Shown here one piece after another: positions 51,608 to 61,165 of a stretch of DNA of 64,000 bases. This DNA comes from Pinguiococcus pyrenoidosus (taxonomy: Eukaryota; Sar; Pinguiophyceae; Pinguiochrysidales; Pinguiochrysidaceae). How positions within the stretch are numbered: position 1 is the stretch's first letter; the number at the start of each line of letters is the position of its first letter. The stretch spans positions 55,709 to 119,708 of the forward strand of contig JAAMXY010000718.1 in the NCBI GenBank assembly GCA_019677205.1, read 5' to 3'. The position numbers and the translations under genes were made by a program. The notes under the pieces were generated by a model. It worked only from the letters and a program-made list of their open reading frames with translations, was not told the origin of the DNA and did not search any database.

Positions 51608-53514
51608 ATGCGAATATCGCTGAACAGACGATCGACGCCGGTGACAGTGCCGCGGAGCGAAGCTTCGGAGACTTCGAACGCCGCCGAAAAGCCAAGTCGA
51701 CAGGGCACTTGGGTCTCTCGTCCCGTGTCCAAGTCCCATTTCGTCGACGTGGACTCCCCACGTGGGCCCATGAGCTGCAGGGCTCACAGCTACTACGGCT
51801 CCGGGAGCGTCCCGACTCTCTCGTCCGCGCGGGATGGCCACAAGGGACCGGATTGGCGACGGAATGGCGGAGGACCGGACCGACGGAGGGGAAGGCCTCG
51901 CAAGGGGACGGCCTCGAGGCAAAGTGCGCCTTGGAGAGACGGGAGTGATCGATATGGGAACGGTCCGGACGATCGTGGTGTGCATGTGCGCTCTCTTCCG
52001 GCCCAAAGACCGCAGATGCCTCCGCCACGCCACATAAAGTGGGGAGGAACAGGAGAAGTCGCGGTCGAGGGGATGCCATCAGACGAGGCGGCACCCTCTG
52101 CGCGTCGTCGGACACCCACAGTATCCGCAGCGTCCTTGCAAATACCAGCAGCCGACGAGACGAAACCGGCTGCAGCCGAGTCGAAGAAGCCTGGGAGCAT
52201 CTCAAGGAAGAGGCAGCTGCCGGATGCATCAACAGAAAGCACCGCTACTGCGGCGAGGAAAAGGGGCAGGCAATGGAAGGCAGCTGGAAAGAAAAAGGCG
52301 AAGACTGAGAGTAAGAGCAATGGCAGGAGCGGGATGGTTCGGAAATCCGGGCCAGCAAGCGGACCAGCAAGCCAAACAAGGTGAGGGATGCTCGGATGGG
52401 CCGAGAGACGGACGGCACACCAATGCTTGGCTTGTTCCCGCGCAGGTGGACGCCCGAGGATGAGCAGGTGCTCCTGTCCACATTCGAGGAAGTTCGGGAA
52501 AGCATGCGGAGGAGGAGGTCGACCAAGAATGGATATGCCGAAATGTGGAAGGAGGTGCGTGCAGCTTGCCATCCCTGGTGTCGTCGTGGTTGTATGCCTG
52601 TAGCTAAGTAGTCGGGTCGTGCCGAACGGTTAGGTCCACAAGAGGAGCAAGCTCGGACGGAGCGTTAGAGCGCTTCAGGCTCGATACCACAGCATTAAGA
52701 AGCGCACTTCAAGTGAAAAGACCGACGAAACAAGTAGTCCAGGGGGACAGCAAAGTGCGGGGGACCCGGCAAACGACGCGCTGGATGAGGATCTTGGCGC
52801 CAAACTAGCAGGGGTGGCAGTAAAGACGGAGCGACTGGCGTGGTCCAGCAAGGGTGTTGGGGATGTCCGAAACCGTCAGGAGGCGCAGGAGACGAAGAGC
52901 GCCGTGCGGGAGACGAGGAGCGACGCGCAGGAGACGAAAAGCGAGGCACAGGAGACGAAAAGCGACGCGCAGCACGAAGGAGGATTGGACGAGACCGCAT
53001 CAAGTGAAGATTCGGATTCAGGTAGTGATGATTCCGACACAAGTAGTGACGATTCCGATTCAAGCAGCGACGAAGACGAGGTGGATGAGGACAAGAAGGA
53101 CGCCGAGGTCCTGACACCGAGAAAGGTCAAGAAAGAAGCGCAGGCAAGGGGGAAAATCAGGGGCTCTGCAAAGCCCACATCCAAGCTCGCCAGAGCAGAC
53201 AAGAAGAGGGCCATGGCTCTGGAAGCCATGAACACGGAGAAGCTCTGCCGTTGGCTCAAGACCACGTGCGAGCTCTGGAGTGCGGTCGATGCGTTCTCTG
53301 AGAATGCGGTATGTACCCGTGGAGCGGCTTCAAAGTTCATGTTCCATGTTTCGTGTCTCATGCTTTCCTCAACCTTTCCTGCTCACGCCTTGGTATGCTT
53401 CAGATCAACGGCGAGATCCTGGCAGCTCTTGATGACAAGACCCTGAAGGGGCAGCTGGGCTTGAAACCGCTTCAGATACGACGCCTGCGACTAGAGATAC
53501 GGAAATTGCCATGA
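51608..53514 (+). CDS. AT-hook / Myb-like / SAM-domain protein, probable chromatin factor
   Basis: Exons 51608-52380, 52446-52554, 52634-53308 and 53404-53514 join in frame to 555 aa; no named orthologue recognised. Exon 1 contains RRRGRPRKGT, a textbook AT-hook, followed by Lys/Arg-rich nuclear-type sequence. Exons 2-3 give a Myb/SANT-like unit: WTPEDEQVLLSTFEEV, then MWKE joined to VHKRSKLGRSVRALQARYH, with a longer helix 1-2 loop than usual. A four-unit heptad repeat (AQETKSD) and a Ser/Asp-rich acidic tract follow. Exons 3-4 form a C-terminal SAM domain (KLCRWLKTTCELWSAVDAF, then INGEILAALDDKTLKGQLG) ending RRLRLEIRKL. The combination suggests DNA binding plus SAM-mediated oligomerisation. 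The true start could be downstream (ATG at 52016), which would drop the AT-hook. Confidence 0.75.
52883..52966 (+). repeat. 21-bp in-frame coding repeat in the SAM-domain gene
   Basis: Four tandem 21-bp units encode AQETKSA, VRETRSD, AQETKSE and AQETKSD, immediately before the acidic Ser/Asp tract. Confidence 0.92.
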
Positions 53515-53545
53515 TGTTCCTTTCACTTCGGCAGCAGCAGGGGCT

Positions 53546-54907
53546 TTAATCACACGTTTCCAAGCCAATCTTGTCTACCCTGTCGTACACGCAGAATCTC
53601 ATCTTTGCCAGGATGATGGCCGCTTCGCCAAGGTTGATGAAGTGCTCCTCTTCCGGCTTCACCTCCTCAAGGTCGGCGAACGGCACCCGCATACCCTTTT
53701 GCGCAATCCTGGCTTGGAAGTACTCGTGCTGCCTTGACGGAAGCATGCTGCGCAGCTGCCTAGCATGCCTCTGGGCTGTTTGGTTGCCAAGCCCAAGCCG
53801 CGCGAAGACTCGAAGAAGCAGGGCCATGGACATGGTGCCAGCTTCATGGCCATGCTCATCAAAGGCTTGCTTCAGCAGCAAAAGTTCATCCGGATCCAGG
53901 GCGGAGAGCGCTTCCCCGATGCCGGGCAGCTGCGCCGGGAGCGTCATCCAAGCCTCCTCCCTGCGCTCTTTCTTGGTGTCCGAGGACGTTGCCTCTGCGT
54001 CTCGCTCTTCCTCACGTCTCTTCTGGGCAGCTCGTCTGCTTCTCTCTCGGGATTGCATCTCTTTCCTATATCTACTGAGCTCGCCCCGCAGCTCTTCGTC
54101 GGCGTATTCACAAGACTCCGACGCAAGTGGGCCGTCGGAAACCAAGCTTCTTTCCGAGGGCTCCAGTCCAGTAGGCTGCGCCTTTCCCGTAAGAAGTTGC
54201 TTCTCCACCGCGTCGTTCTCGCCTCCTGTCCAACAGTCCGCAAGTCTGCTCAAGCAGTCCTGCAAGCTCTTCACGCAGAAGAAGTCCGACGTGTCCGCGC
54301 CATGCTGCACTGCCACTTCGTCCAAGGTCTCCCTTCGTTCCCGCATCTCTGCACGCTCCGCGCGACGAGCTTCCTCTCCAAGCGCCCGCTGCGCTCTCGA
54401 GAGCTCCTTCTGCATCTGCAGCTGCCGCTTGGAGACGGCTTGTAGGTCCTCAACTTCTCTCCGGCTCTCCACGACTTCTCGTTGCTGGACTGCCGTAGCA
54501 ATGCTGGCTCCCGCCAGCCTCGCTTTCTCGTCCTGCTGGACCTCGAAGCTGTACCGTGTCTCGCAAGCGCTTTGGTACAGCTCATCTTCAGCGGCAGCAA
54601 GCGACGCAGCGGCGTCGCCATTCCGAACAGCCGTCGTCTCTTCGGCCAACAGCCGGCGAGAGCCGCTCTCCTCACTCTTTTGCGCCCCGTAGGCCTCCTG
54701 CAGCACAAGAGCTGGGGGGCACTTTCTTCGCGCTGGCTGCGGATCCAACAGAAGACTCTTCTGCTCGATGATGACCCCGTTGGCAAAGGAGCTGGTGGAC
54801 ATGGCGCGCCAACACGAAGGCGCTGTCGCGCGCCGCGAAGAAGAATCCATCGATTCTTCCCCGGGATTTCCTGTTTCATAGGTACACAAGCGATGATCAC
54901 ACGACAT
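53546..54907 (-). CDS. Coiled-coil protein of unknown function with EF-hand-like C-terminus
   Basis: 453 aa if started at the ATG at 54907; ATGs at 54850 and 54802 (MSTSSFANGVIIEQ) are also possible. The frame is open to 55120 without an earlier ATG. I do not recognise a family. The middle is Glu/Arg/Ala-rich coiled coil (LQAVSKRQLQMQKELSRAQR; RRAERAEMRERRETLDEVAV) with a second charged helix around RGELSRYRKEMQSRERSRRA. The C-terminal ~120 residues are globular. LDPDELLLLKQAFDEHGHEA resembles an entering EF-hand helix, but the loop lacks the spaced acidic ligands, so calcium binding is doubtful. The last exon ends 31 bp from the stop of the convergent SAM-domain gene. A cytoskeletal or flagellar role would suit the neighbourhood but is speculation. 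Confidence 0.7.
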   Translation of the reverse strand: MSCDHRLCTYETGNPGEESMDSSSRRATAPSCWRAMSTSSFANGVIIEQKSLLLDPQPARRKCPPALVLQEAYGAQKSEESGSRRLLAEETTAVRNGDAAASLAAAEDELYQSACETRYSFEVQQDEKARLAGASIATAVQQREVVESRREVEDLQAVSKRQLQMQKELSRAQRALGEEARRAERAEMRERRETLDEVAVQHGADTSDFFCVKSLQDCLSRLADCWTGGENDAVEKQLLTGKAQPTGLEPSERSLVSDGPLASESCEYADEELRGELSRYRKEMQSRERSRRAAQKRREEERDAEATSSDTKKERREEAWMTLPAQLPGIGEALSALDPDELLLLKQAFDEHGHEAGTMSMALLLRVFARLGLGNQTAQRHARQLRSMLPSRQHEYFQARIAQKGMRVPFADLEEVKPEEEHFINLGEAAIILAKMRFCVYDRVDKIGLETCD

Positions 54908-55111
54908 GTCTCGAGACGAAGACACGCAGACGATTTCCGAAATTTGAGGGATATCGGCATTTGACTCCTTCGAACGAGGACCAGACTTGGAGCGGCAAGT
55001 TCGAGTTCGAATGGCATCGAACGCGTTTTTTTCAGCCGAATTCGCGTCCGTTGTGCGTCGCTGTGGCTCGAGAGTGCTTCTCTCAGCGTCCTTTAGGCAC
55101 TTCTGATCACG
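54908..55111. promoter_or_regulatory. Shared divergent promoter region, coiled-coil gene / ferredoxin-TPR gene
   Basis: About 204 bp (more if the coiled-coil protein starts at 54802) between opposed start codons. No motif assigned. Confidence 0.35.
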
Positions 55112-56391
55112 ATGCGGCAAAGGCGTGCGGGGAGACTCGGCGCGACGCTGCTGCTCGCGCAGATCTGCTGCTCCTCCAAAGTATTCAGCCTTCAGATGGC
55201 GTTGAGCGGCGGTGTGAACGTCAATACGGCCCGCGTGAACGTCTGCACGAACCGCTGGTGTAAGGAGAAGGGGTCGGGGGCGACTTTGGCGAGCTTCATC
55301 GGCCTCATCCCGGATGATAACGTCTTGGTCAGCGGCGTCGGGTGCTTGGTGAGGGTCTCGGCGGCTGTGAAGCAGCGCAAAGAGGATGCTGACGGCTCCT
55401 GCTCATCTGCTCTACGCAGGGGAAGTGCAACAAAGGGCCGAACATCCAGATCATGCATAGAAACGGCACTTGGTATGAGCTGAATCGGGTAGACAGCGTA
55501 GACAAGGTAGGGGAGATGTCGAAGCGGCATTGCCCTGAGGCCATCTGGCGAGGACGCTCTTTGGTGGTCTGACGTTCGCGCTCGCTGCGTGACCTTTGGC
55601 ACAGGTGTACCGGATCCTCACGGATCACCTGCAGTGCCGCGTCAGTCCCGCGGCGGCGGAATGTCTGCAGCACAACTTCGAGGGGAATGCACATCTGGAC
55701 AGGAACGAGGTCACGCAGGCCATTGCCTCCTACAACAAGGCCATCGACGCGGGCTTCAAGGACCAGGAAGGGGTCATCCTGGTGATGCGCTCCACGGCAT
55801 ACCTGCAACGCGCATTCTCGCATCGCATCGACGTGCGAAACACGCTGGATCGCAATGCGGACTTCCAGAAGATGGAAGCGGCGATCATCGCGGCCTTCAC
55901 GGCGGCCATGGAGCTGCCGTACTGGACGAACACGATGCTGAGGTTGATCCTCAGCATTGGCGAAGCGCAGGCGGAGACGTATCACAACCTGAAGCTGCAC
56001 CATGGCCTCTACGAGTTCGCAGTCCTCCAGGCCACCGACGACGCCGTCCGAGCAACGCAGCTGCTTCCGAACTACAGCAAATGCTGGCTTCGAGCAGGTA
56101 TGCAGCCTGAAACTGCCGGCATGCCCCGTGTGCCCTCCCCCTCCTCTTCACTGATCGGTTCGCCGGCGGGCAGGAGAGGCGCTGGCAGAGCTGCGGCGCA
56201 CGGACGAGGCGTTGCAGTACTTCGATACCGCGGTTTCCTTGGATCCGTCGCTGGCGTCCGTGGTCGAGCCCATCGTGAATCACCTGCAAGAGAGCAGAGA
56301 CCAGCGGCGATTCCGCCACCAAATGCTTCGAGGGCGAGGGGGGCGTCCGAAGGCGGGGAAGGAGCAGGATTTGAAGCCGGAATTCAAGTAA
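55112..56391 (+). CDS. Organelle-targeted [2Fe-2S] thioredoxin-like ferredoxin fused to a TPR-like region
   Basis: Exons 55112-55348, 55420-55506, 55605-56097 and 56174-56391 join in frame to 344 aa. The N-terminus MRQRRAGRLGATLLLAQICC is a basic n-region plus hydrophobic core (signal peptide), followed by SSKVFSLQMALSGG with an exposed Phe, suggesting a secondary-plastid leader. Residues ~40-110 form a thioredoxin-like ferredoxin: VNVCTNRWCKEKGS, then across the first intron GVGCLGKCNKGPNIQIM (C-x3-C), the [2Fe-2S] cysteine pattern of NuoE-like ferredoxins. Residues ~125-270 are helical with TPR-like spacing (AIASYNKAIDAGF), resuming in exon 4 as EALAELRRTDEALQYFDTAV. A Gly/Arg-rich tail ends the protein. 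Likely an electron-transfer or Fe-S-sensing module on a protein-interaction scaffold; partners unknown. Confidence 0.8.
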
Positions 56392-56675
56392 CTTCATGAT
56401 TCCCGAGGGCACCCCTCCACGCACACGCAGTTCACGCGTTCGCTCAAACAACTGCAACTAGAAATCCTTCTAATGGCGTTTCTCAGTCCTATCGCAATTC
56501 TATAAGCAATCATGCCGTCCTTGCGCCAGAGGTGATGCCGGACAGCAGGGAGCTAGTTATTCTACTCGGCAACAGCATCACCCCACCTCAGCTCACATGC
56601 AAGCACAATCTGAATACTCAAGCGGCGGTACTCAAGCGGCCCTCCACAGAACCAAGGCACCGGTGCACGTGAAGC

Positions 56676-58100
56676 TCAACCTCCGCCGGAAGAGCCGCGG
56701 GCCTCTCCATGGTCCTTCAGGAGGCTGGACACCTCTTCAAAGAAGGACAATTCCTCCTTCGTGGCGCCCTCGTCTTCCTGCGTAATGCTCGAAGCGAAGG
56801 GGGGATGCGCGCCACTCAGATCCTGAGAGGCTTGCGCCATGTAGAACGCATCTCTTCGTCGCGGCTGGGATCTTGATGGATGCTGCTGGGCTTGCTCGTG
56901 AACTTGCCGCTGAGGGCGCCGCTGCATCGGGCGTGCTGCTGGATGTGGGTGCTGGGCCATCGCGCTAGCGGGGTAGGCCCGAGCCTCCTGGATGCGAGCT
57001 TGCATCACTTGCTGCAAGTACGAGTCCGCACCCGGGGGCGACACCATGTGCCGAGGCGGGCCGGCCGCAGTTGCCAGCATCGGACTTGGCATCTCGGGAA
57101 TGTGGCCCATTGCTCCGGCTTGGAGGCCGGCGCTCGACGGGACCGCGTAGGTGCCCGGCTTCAGGCGCTTGACTCCCGGCCGCCCCTCGGTCTCCTCCTT
57201 TGCCCTCTCTAGAACACTAATTCGCTGGACCAGCGACTCGACTACGCCACATAGACTCTCGATCATGACCCCCATGGAGTCGCACCGCTTGCGAAGGACC
57301 AGCACTTCTCCTCGCAGGGCGGCCATCTCTTCACCGAAGTCCGACTTCTTCTTGATCTCATTGAGGAGCGCGGGCTGGCCCCTCTTGAACAGTGGATGGC
57401 GAAACTCCCAGACCTAGTGATGGCGCGGGCGTAAGGGGGCTGTTGTTGAAGATTCCTTGTGCGGCAGCAGCAGCCGCCCCAAGATTCCTTCCACGGTACC
57501 TTGCTTCCTTCGGGCGTGCTGCCGGTCCGCTGGAGGCCGTGCTGGTCCGTCTTGACCTTCCGGAAGCCGTAGAAGTTGAGCTGGCGCACGAAGGAGCTGA
57601 AGTTGTTGTGGCGGAAGTACTGCGGGATCTGCATGAGGCTGAAGGCCTCCTGGTCCTTCACGACGAACGTGTCCCCAGCATCGCTCCATCCCCTATATCC
57701 CGGAGGGAATTAGCGCCCCGACTTCTTCTGGCCCTCTCCCCCCCCCTCACACACACCCCACCGGCCAAGGCGTGGCCTCTTACCCGAGCTCTGGTGGGCA
57801 GCCGTCGATCATGCGGTAGGTCTTGCGCAGGAAGACTGGAGCTGCGCCGGCGTCGTCGCCGACGGATCCGCTGAGCGAATCGAAGTTGAGTTGCTGCGAG
57901 GACACGCGTTCTCGCTGCAGCTGACGCCGCACAGCTGCCAGCGCTTCCAGCGGCCATGCATCGGGGGCGGATCTCTTCCCGTCCGGGTTCTGATCCATCC
58001 ACAGTACGAGGCTTTGAACGCCCGTGGACCTGCCCCGTTTGCTTCCCTGGTGCACAGGGGACAGATCGCCAGGCCCGAGCACCTGAGATGGCGCTAGCAT
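56676..58100 (-). CDS. HSF: Heat-shock transcription factor
   Basis: DNA-binding regulator of stress genes. Exons 58100-57784, 57692-57500 and 57413-56676 join to 415 aa. After ~90 non-conserved residues the HSF winged-helix domain begins at [20 protein letters not shown]. It crosses the intron into [20 protein letters not shown] and contains the recognition block [20 protein letters not shown], then crosses again into [21 protein letters not shown] hydrophobic-repeat region follows ([40 protein letters not shown]), the trimerisation leucine zipper. The C-terminus is Gln/Pro/His-rich. Conserved Trp, the Arg-Gln-Leu-Asn helix and zipper are all intact, so it should be functional. Start 58100 is the first ATG in the open frame, which extends to 58316. 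Confidence 0.93.
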
Positions 58101-59046
58101 GCAAGAGTCGCTCCCGGCTCGGAGCCGAAACCTCCACTGAACGTCCCCGGCGGCGGCGACGTCGCTTGTGCGGGCGGAGGGCAGTTGTGGCGAGGGGGGA
58201 ATATGCGAAGGCTGCGTGCTTAGTCGGCGGCCGGAGCGTTGGAAGCAAAAATTTGGCCAATCTACCGGTACCCAATCACAGGTGACCAGGAGCTTCAGAA
58301 CGCGGCGGCCACGCACGCGCGCGGACTTATCGAGTCATATTACGGCCCTCGAGTGCGATCACTGGGTGGTGCCCATGCTGGCCTGCATGCTAGGAATACA
58401 TGCACCCGCTCCATTTTGAACGTGGCCCAATCAGCGTAGGCCCTTGGATATCGGGTGGGTTGTCGTGACAACGATCCTGATAGCTCCTTCATGACGATCC
58501 AGTGCAGATAGGGTGGAAGCCTCGTCGCCCTTACCTCCCGCGTGGCTAAACAGGGTAGTGCACGACTTGACATGTTGTGGGGCGCTGGCTCAGCAGCGAA
58601 TGAGCGACGGGGCCGCACCGCCGCCGCGGCAAGGCACTACCCCTCCGGACGAGGCGCAGCTCGGCGAGAACACAGGCCGAACAAGAGAGAGTTGCTCGCA
58701 CCAAACAGTTTGTGTCCACGTCTCCAGGAATGGAAGGAATCCGAAGAAATGGTTGAAGACGGGACTGGCTGGAGAATCCAATGCCCGTGCTTCGTGGCGT
58801 GTTCTGAGGCGATAGGCTCCGGCGGGAAGCATCGATTCGCGCTCGACATTTAAGATTCGGAGCGGCAGTAGCAGTAATCAATCATGACAAGCAGCGCACG
58901 GTGGTGGCTGGCGACGAGACCGCCTTCCACTGGCTGCCGTGGACTCGACTTGCCTGGCTTCATCTGGCCGACTCGCGAGCTCTTCCCACAGGAGCCGGAG
59001 GATTCTCAACGACCAGCCGCAGCGAACGCCCGGAATCCGGAGTCCG

Positions 59047-59076
59047 GCACCCGCACCCGCACCCGCACCCGCACCC
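59047..59076. repeat. (GCACCC)5 microsatellite
   Basis: Five perfect GCACCC hexamers followed by a CCGCATCCGCGGCCGGCCGG GC-rich block. Confidence 0.95.
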
Positions 59077-59256
59077 GCCGCATCCGCGGCCGGCCGGCCG
59101 GCAAGCAGCTTCATGATTGACGAGAGCAGGTAGCACATCTGAAACACATGGGGTACTACCTCGGAGGGAGTTACACCCCACGCGGTTGTGTCGAGCACAG
59201 GTGGACATCAAAATCTGGCTGTGCGACCTGAACACGGTGATGGCCAGACCCGCCGT

Positions 59257-59840
59257 CCAATGATATGTGGACATCAAGCTAGCGGAAGGCTGATTCAAAT
59301 CATTGTGGCAACCGATCCCAACGCGACGTTGGCCCTCATATCATTGGCCAACGCCAAAACCTGAACCCAACGACGTCCATATCGTCCAATCACATCTCCT
59401 CAAACTTCAACGGACGATGCAGCCTTTGGAGGGTGAAACTCGTCTCAAAATCCACAAAACAGGCATAATTTCGCAAGATGCTCATCCCAAGCCAACGCAT
59501 TCTAGATCACTTCCCTCATTTGTCCACTAGTTTTCAAATATTTTCAATGCCTTCCTTGGCTCTGTTCCATTGGTCCAATGCATCGACAGAGGACCTCCGA
59601 CCCACAACCCATGGGCCAGGTGGCGCCAGGGCTTCACACCCTTGTCCTGACACCACACTGCTTTCGAAACGGGGGAGGACGTCAACAGTGAGGTGGCCCG
59701 AGCAAGGCCTGATTGGTTCAGGCGGTGACCCCCGGACCTCTCAATCACGCCATTTTAAATCTGCGCCAGCACAAGGACCCGGTCCGCAGGCCTCATTGGA
59801 CGCATTTAAAACCTGGCCAGCTGCGGCGCCCCCCGATTGG
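59257..59840. promoter_or_regulatory. Cluster of CCAAT-box pentamers upstream of enkurin gene
   Basis: Eight CCAAT/ATTGG pentamers in 584 bp: CCAAT at 59257, 59386 and 59575; ATTGG at 59343, 59569, 59712, 59795 and 59836. The last is about 175 bp before the start codon. Density is well above the random expectation of roughly one per 500 bp per orientation. NF-Y-type binding is inferred only. Confidence 0.45.
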
Positions 59841-60014
59841 TCGCGCGGTGACAGCTGCGTCGTTTCCACCTGACGTTGGAAACCGCATCCGAGATGGTGA
59901 AACGAACCGCGGCTCCTCTACCGAAAAACTGCAGCTGCCAAGGGCGGCTGCGTTGCCCCTTTCGGCAACTTTCCTTTCGGGCCGCTGAGCGACCCAGCGC
60001 AGCGGGAGGCCACC

Positions 60015-60812
60015 ATGCATGGCGAGAGCGTGTACGCCTGGTCCAGGCGGCGGCAGCAGGGCGGGGAGAAGCACGCGTGCTACGTGAGCCACTACAAGGC
60101 GGCTCCTGTGCCACTGGTCAACTCCAGCTTCCAGCCCATCGGCAGCACCGTGCTGCACTCCACCCTGGATCTGGACCACGTGAGACGACAGAAGGGCACC
60201 TTCGGCCCCGTGGAGCACAGCAGCCAGCCCGCCGCGTTTCTCAAGGCGGGGAGCAAGAAGACCCGGATGCTGCCCGGCCACCGGACGCGGCAGCAGGAGC
60301 CGGTGGTCAAGTCGAGGACAAGAAGGCTCCCTCGCATCGTCACGCGGGACGAGGCGCCGATCCAGGGCCTGTGCAGCGACGTCAACTACGTCAAGCAGAA
60401 CGTCCTGGATGCCGTGCTCATGCAGAAGGGACCCGCCGTGGACAGCACCGAGGAGAGGCCCGTGTACTCCCACGGCAGCCGCGGGCGCGTGCCCCAATAC
60501 ATCATTGAGACGCGGGCAAAGCTGGCGGCAGAGAAGGCAGAGGAGGAGGCGCGCGCCCGGCGCGTGCAGGAGGCCACACGGCCGCAGCCCCTTCCCGAGG
60601 ATGAGCGAGCAGCCCTCCTCAAGGGACTGCGGCAGAAGTGGGAGCGGATCAACCACACGTACCAGAAGATCTGCATCCACGCGCACTTCGAAGAGGCGAA
60701 GAGGCGCTACCAAAACAAGCTGGAGGAGGAGATGTCGGAGCTGGAGCGTCACATTGCCTTGCTTTCCAAGCCTGGCCCCATTCTTGTCCAGCCGGAGGTG
60801 CGGGTGTCATAG
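60015..60812 (+). CDS. ENKUR: Enkurin-domain ciliary protein (ENKUR/FAP106-like)
   Basis: Axonemal inner-junction/microtubule-inner protein family; 265 aa in one exon, with an excellent start context (GCCACCATGC). The C-terminal enkurin domain occupies ~155-260: VPQYIIETRAKLAAEKAEEE, then LPEDERAALLKGLRQKWERI and YQKICIHAHFEEAKRRYQNK, closing with EMSELERHIALL. This follows the family pattern of a charged helix, an L-L-x-G-L-K-x-x-W block and a short helix before the end. NYVKQNVLDAV (~125) matches the conserved upstream F/Y-[IV]-x-x-N segment. The N-terminal 120 residues are basic and unconserved. ENKD1-type proteins share the domain, so orthology to FAP106 itself is likely but not proven. 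The DNALI1 and MAK-type genes in the same window fit a flagellated cell. Confidence 0.85.
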   Translation: MHGESVYAWSRRRQQGGEKHACYVSHYKAAPVPLVNSSFQPIGSTVLHSTLDLDHVRRQKGTFGPVEHSSQPAAFLKAGSKKTRMLPGHRTRQQEPVVKSRTRRLPRIVTRDEAPIQGLCSDVNYVKQNVLDAVLMQKGPAVDSTEERPVYSHGSRGRVPQYIIETRAKLAAEKAEEEARARRVQEATRPQPLPEDERAALLKGLRQKWERINHTYQKICIHAHFEEAKRRYQNKLEEEMSELERHIALLSKPGPILVQPEVRVS

Positions 60813-61165
60813 ATCAGACACTGCGGATACGGCCGATACAGCCGATCGCGCGGGCACAGCCGATCACGTGGTCACAGCCGATCACGCGGGCACAGCCGAT
60901 CACGCGGGCACAGCCGATCACGTGGTCACAGCCGATCACGCGGCCGACATGGACGCCCTTAGAGCAAAGCAAAAACGCATGTCTTCGTTCCCCTTGCCGC
61001 CAAGGCCCCGAAGACTTCTTCTCCCCTCAAAACTTGTTCTCATGCATGGACAGGAAAACTCTGCGCGGCGTTGCAATGCGCGACGTTGCCAAGCGCGACA
61101 ACGCGACCGGTCGCCGGACACTCCCCAACACGGCCGCACAAGCTCTTCGCGGAGGCATCTGCAAG
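60813..61165. other. Convergent 3' intergenic with 18-bp minisatellite
   Basis: 353 bp between enkurin and acetyl-CoA synthetase stops. It begins 26 bp before the minisatellite at 60838-60945. No gene recognised in the remainder. Confidence 0.6.
60838..60945. repeat. 18-bp minisatellite with internal CACGTG palindrome, six units
   Basis: Six exact 18-bp units starting ACAGCCGATC at 60838, 60856, 60874, 60892, 60910 and 60928. The right half alternates between ACGCGGGC (or near variants) and ACGTGGTC; units 2 and 5 contain the CACGTG palindrome (G-box/E-box). Confidence 0.93.

Larger units (their letters stand above)
58101..60014. other. Long divergent intergenic region, 1.9 kb
   Basis: Longest gene-free stretch in the window, between the heat-shock factor and enkurin starts. 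It contains a GCACCC microsatellite (59047-59076) and a cluster of CCAAT/ATTGG pentamers (59257-59840). Short open frames on both strands near 58880-59200 mainly translate the microsatellite into Arg-Thr or Gly-Ala runs and are not called. Confidence 0.6.

Noticed and set aside
58878-59198. Overlapping frames with Gly-Ala or Arg-Thr repeats
   Set aside because: Generated by the GCACCC microsatellite; no conserved sequence outside it.
60838-60945. Regular repeats considered as a CRISPR-like array
   Set aside because: Units are contiguous with no spacers, and the genome is eukaryotic.
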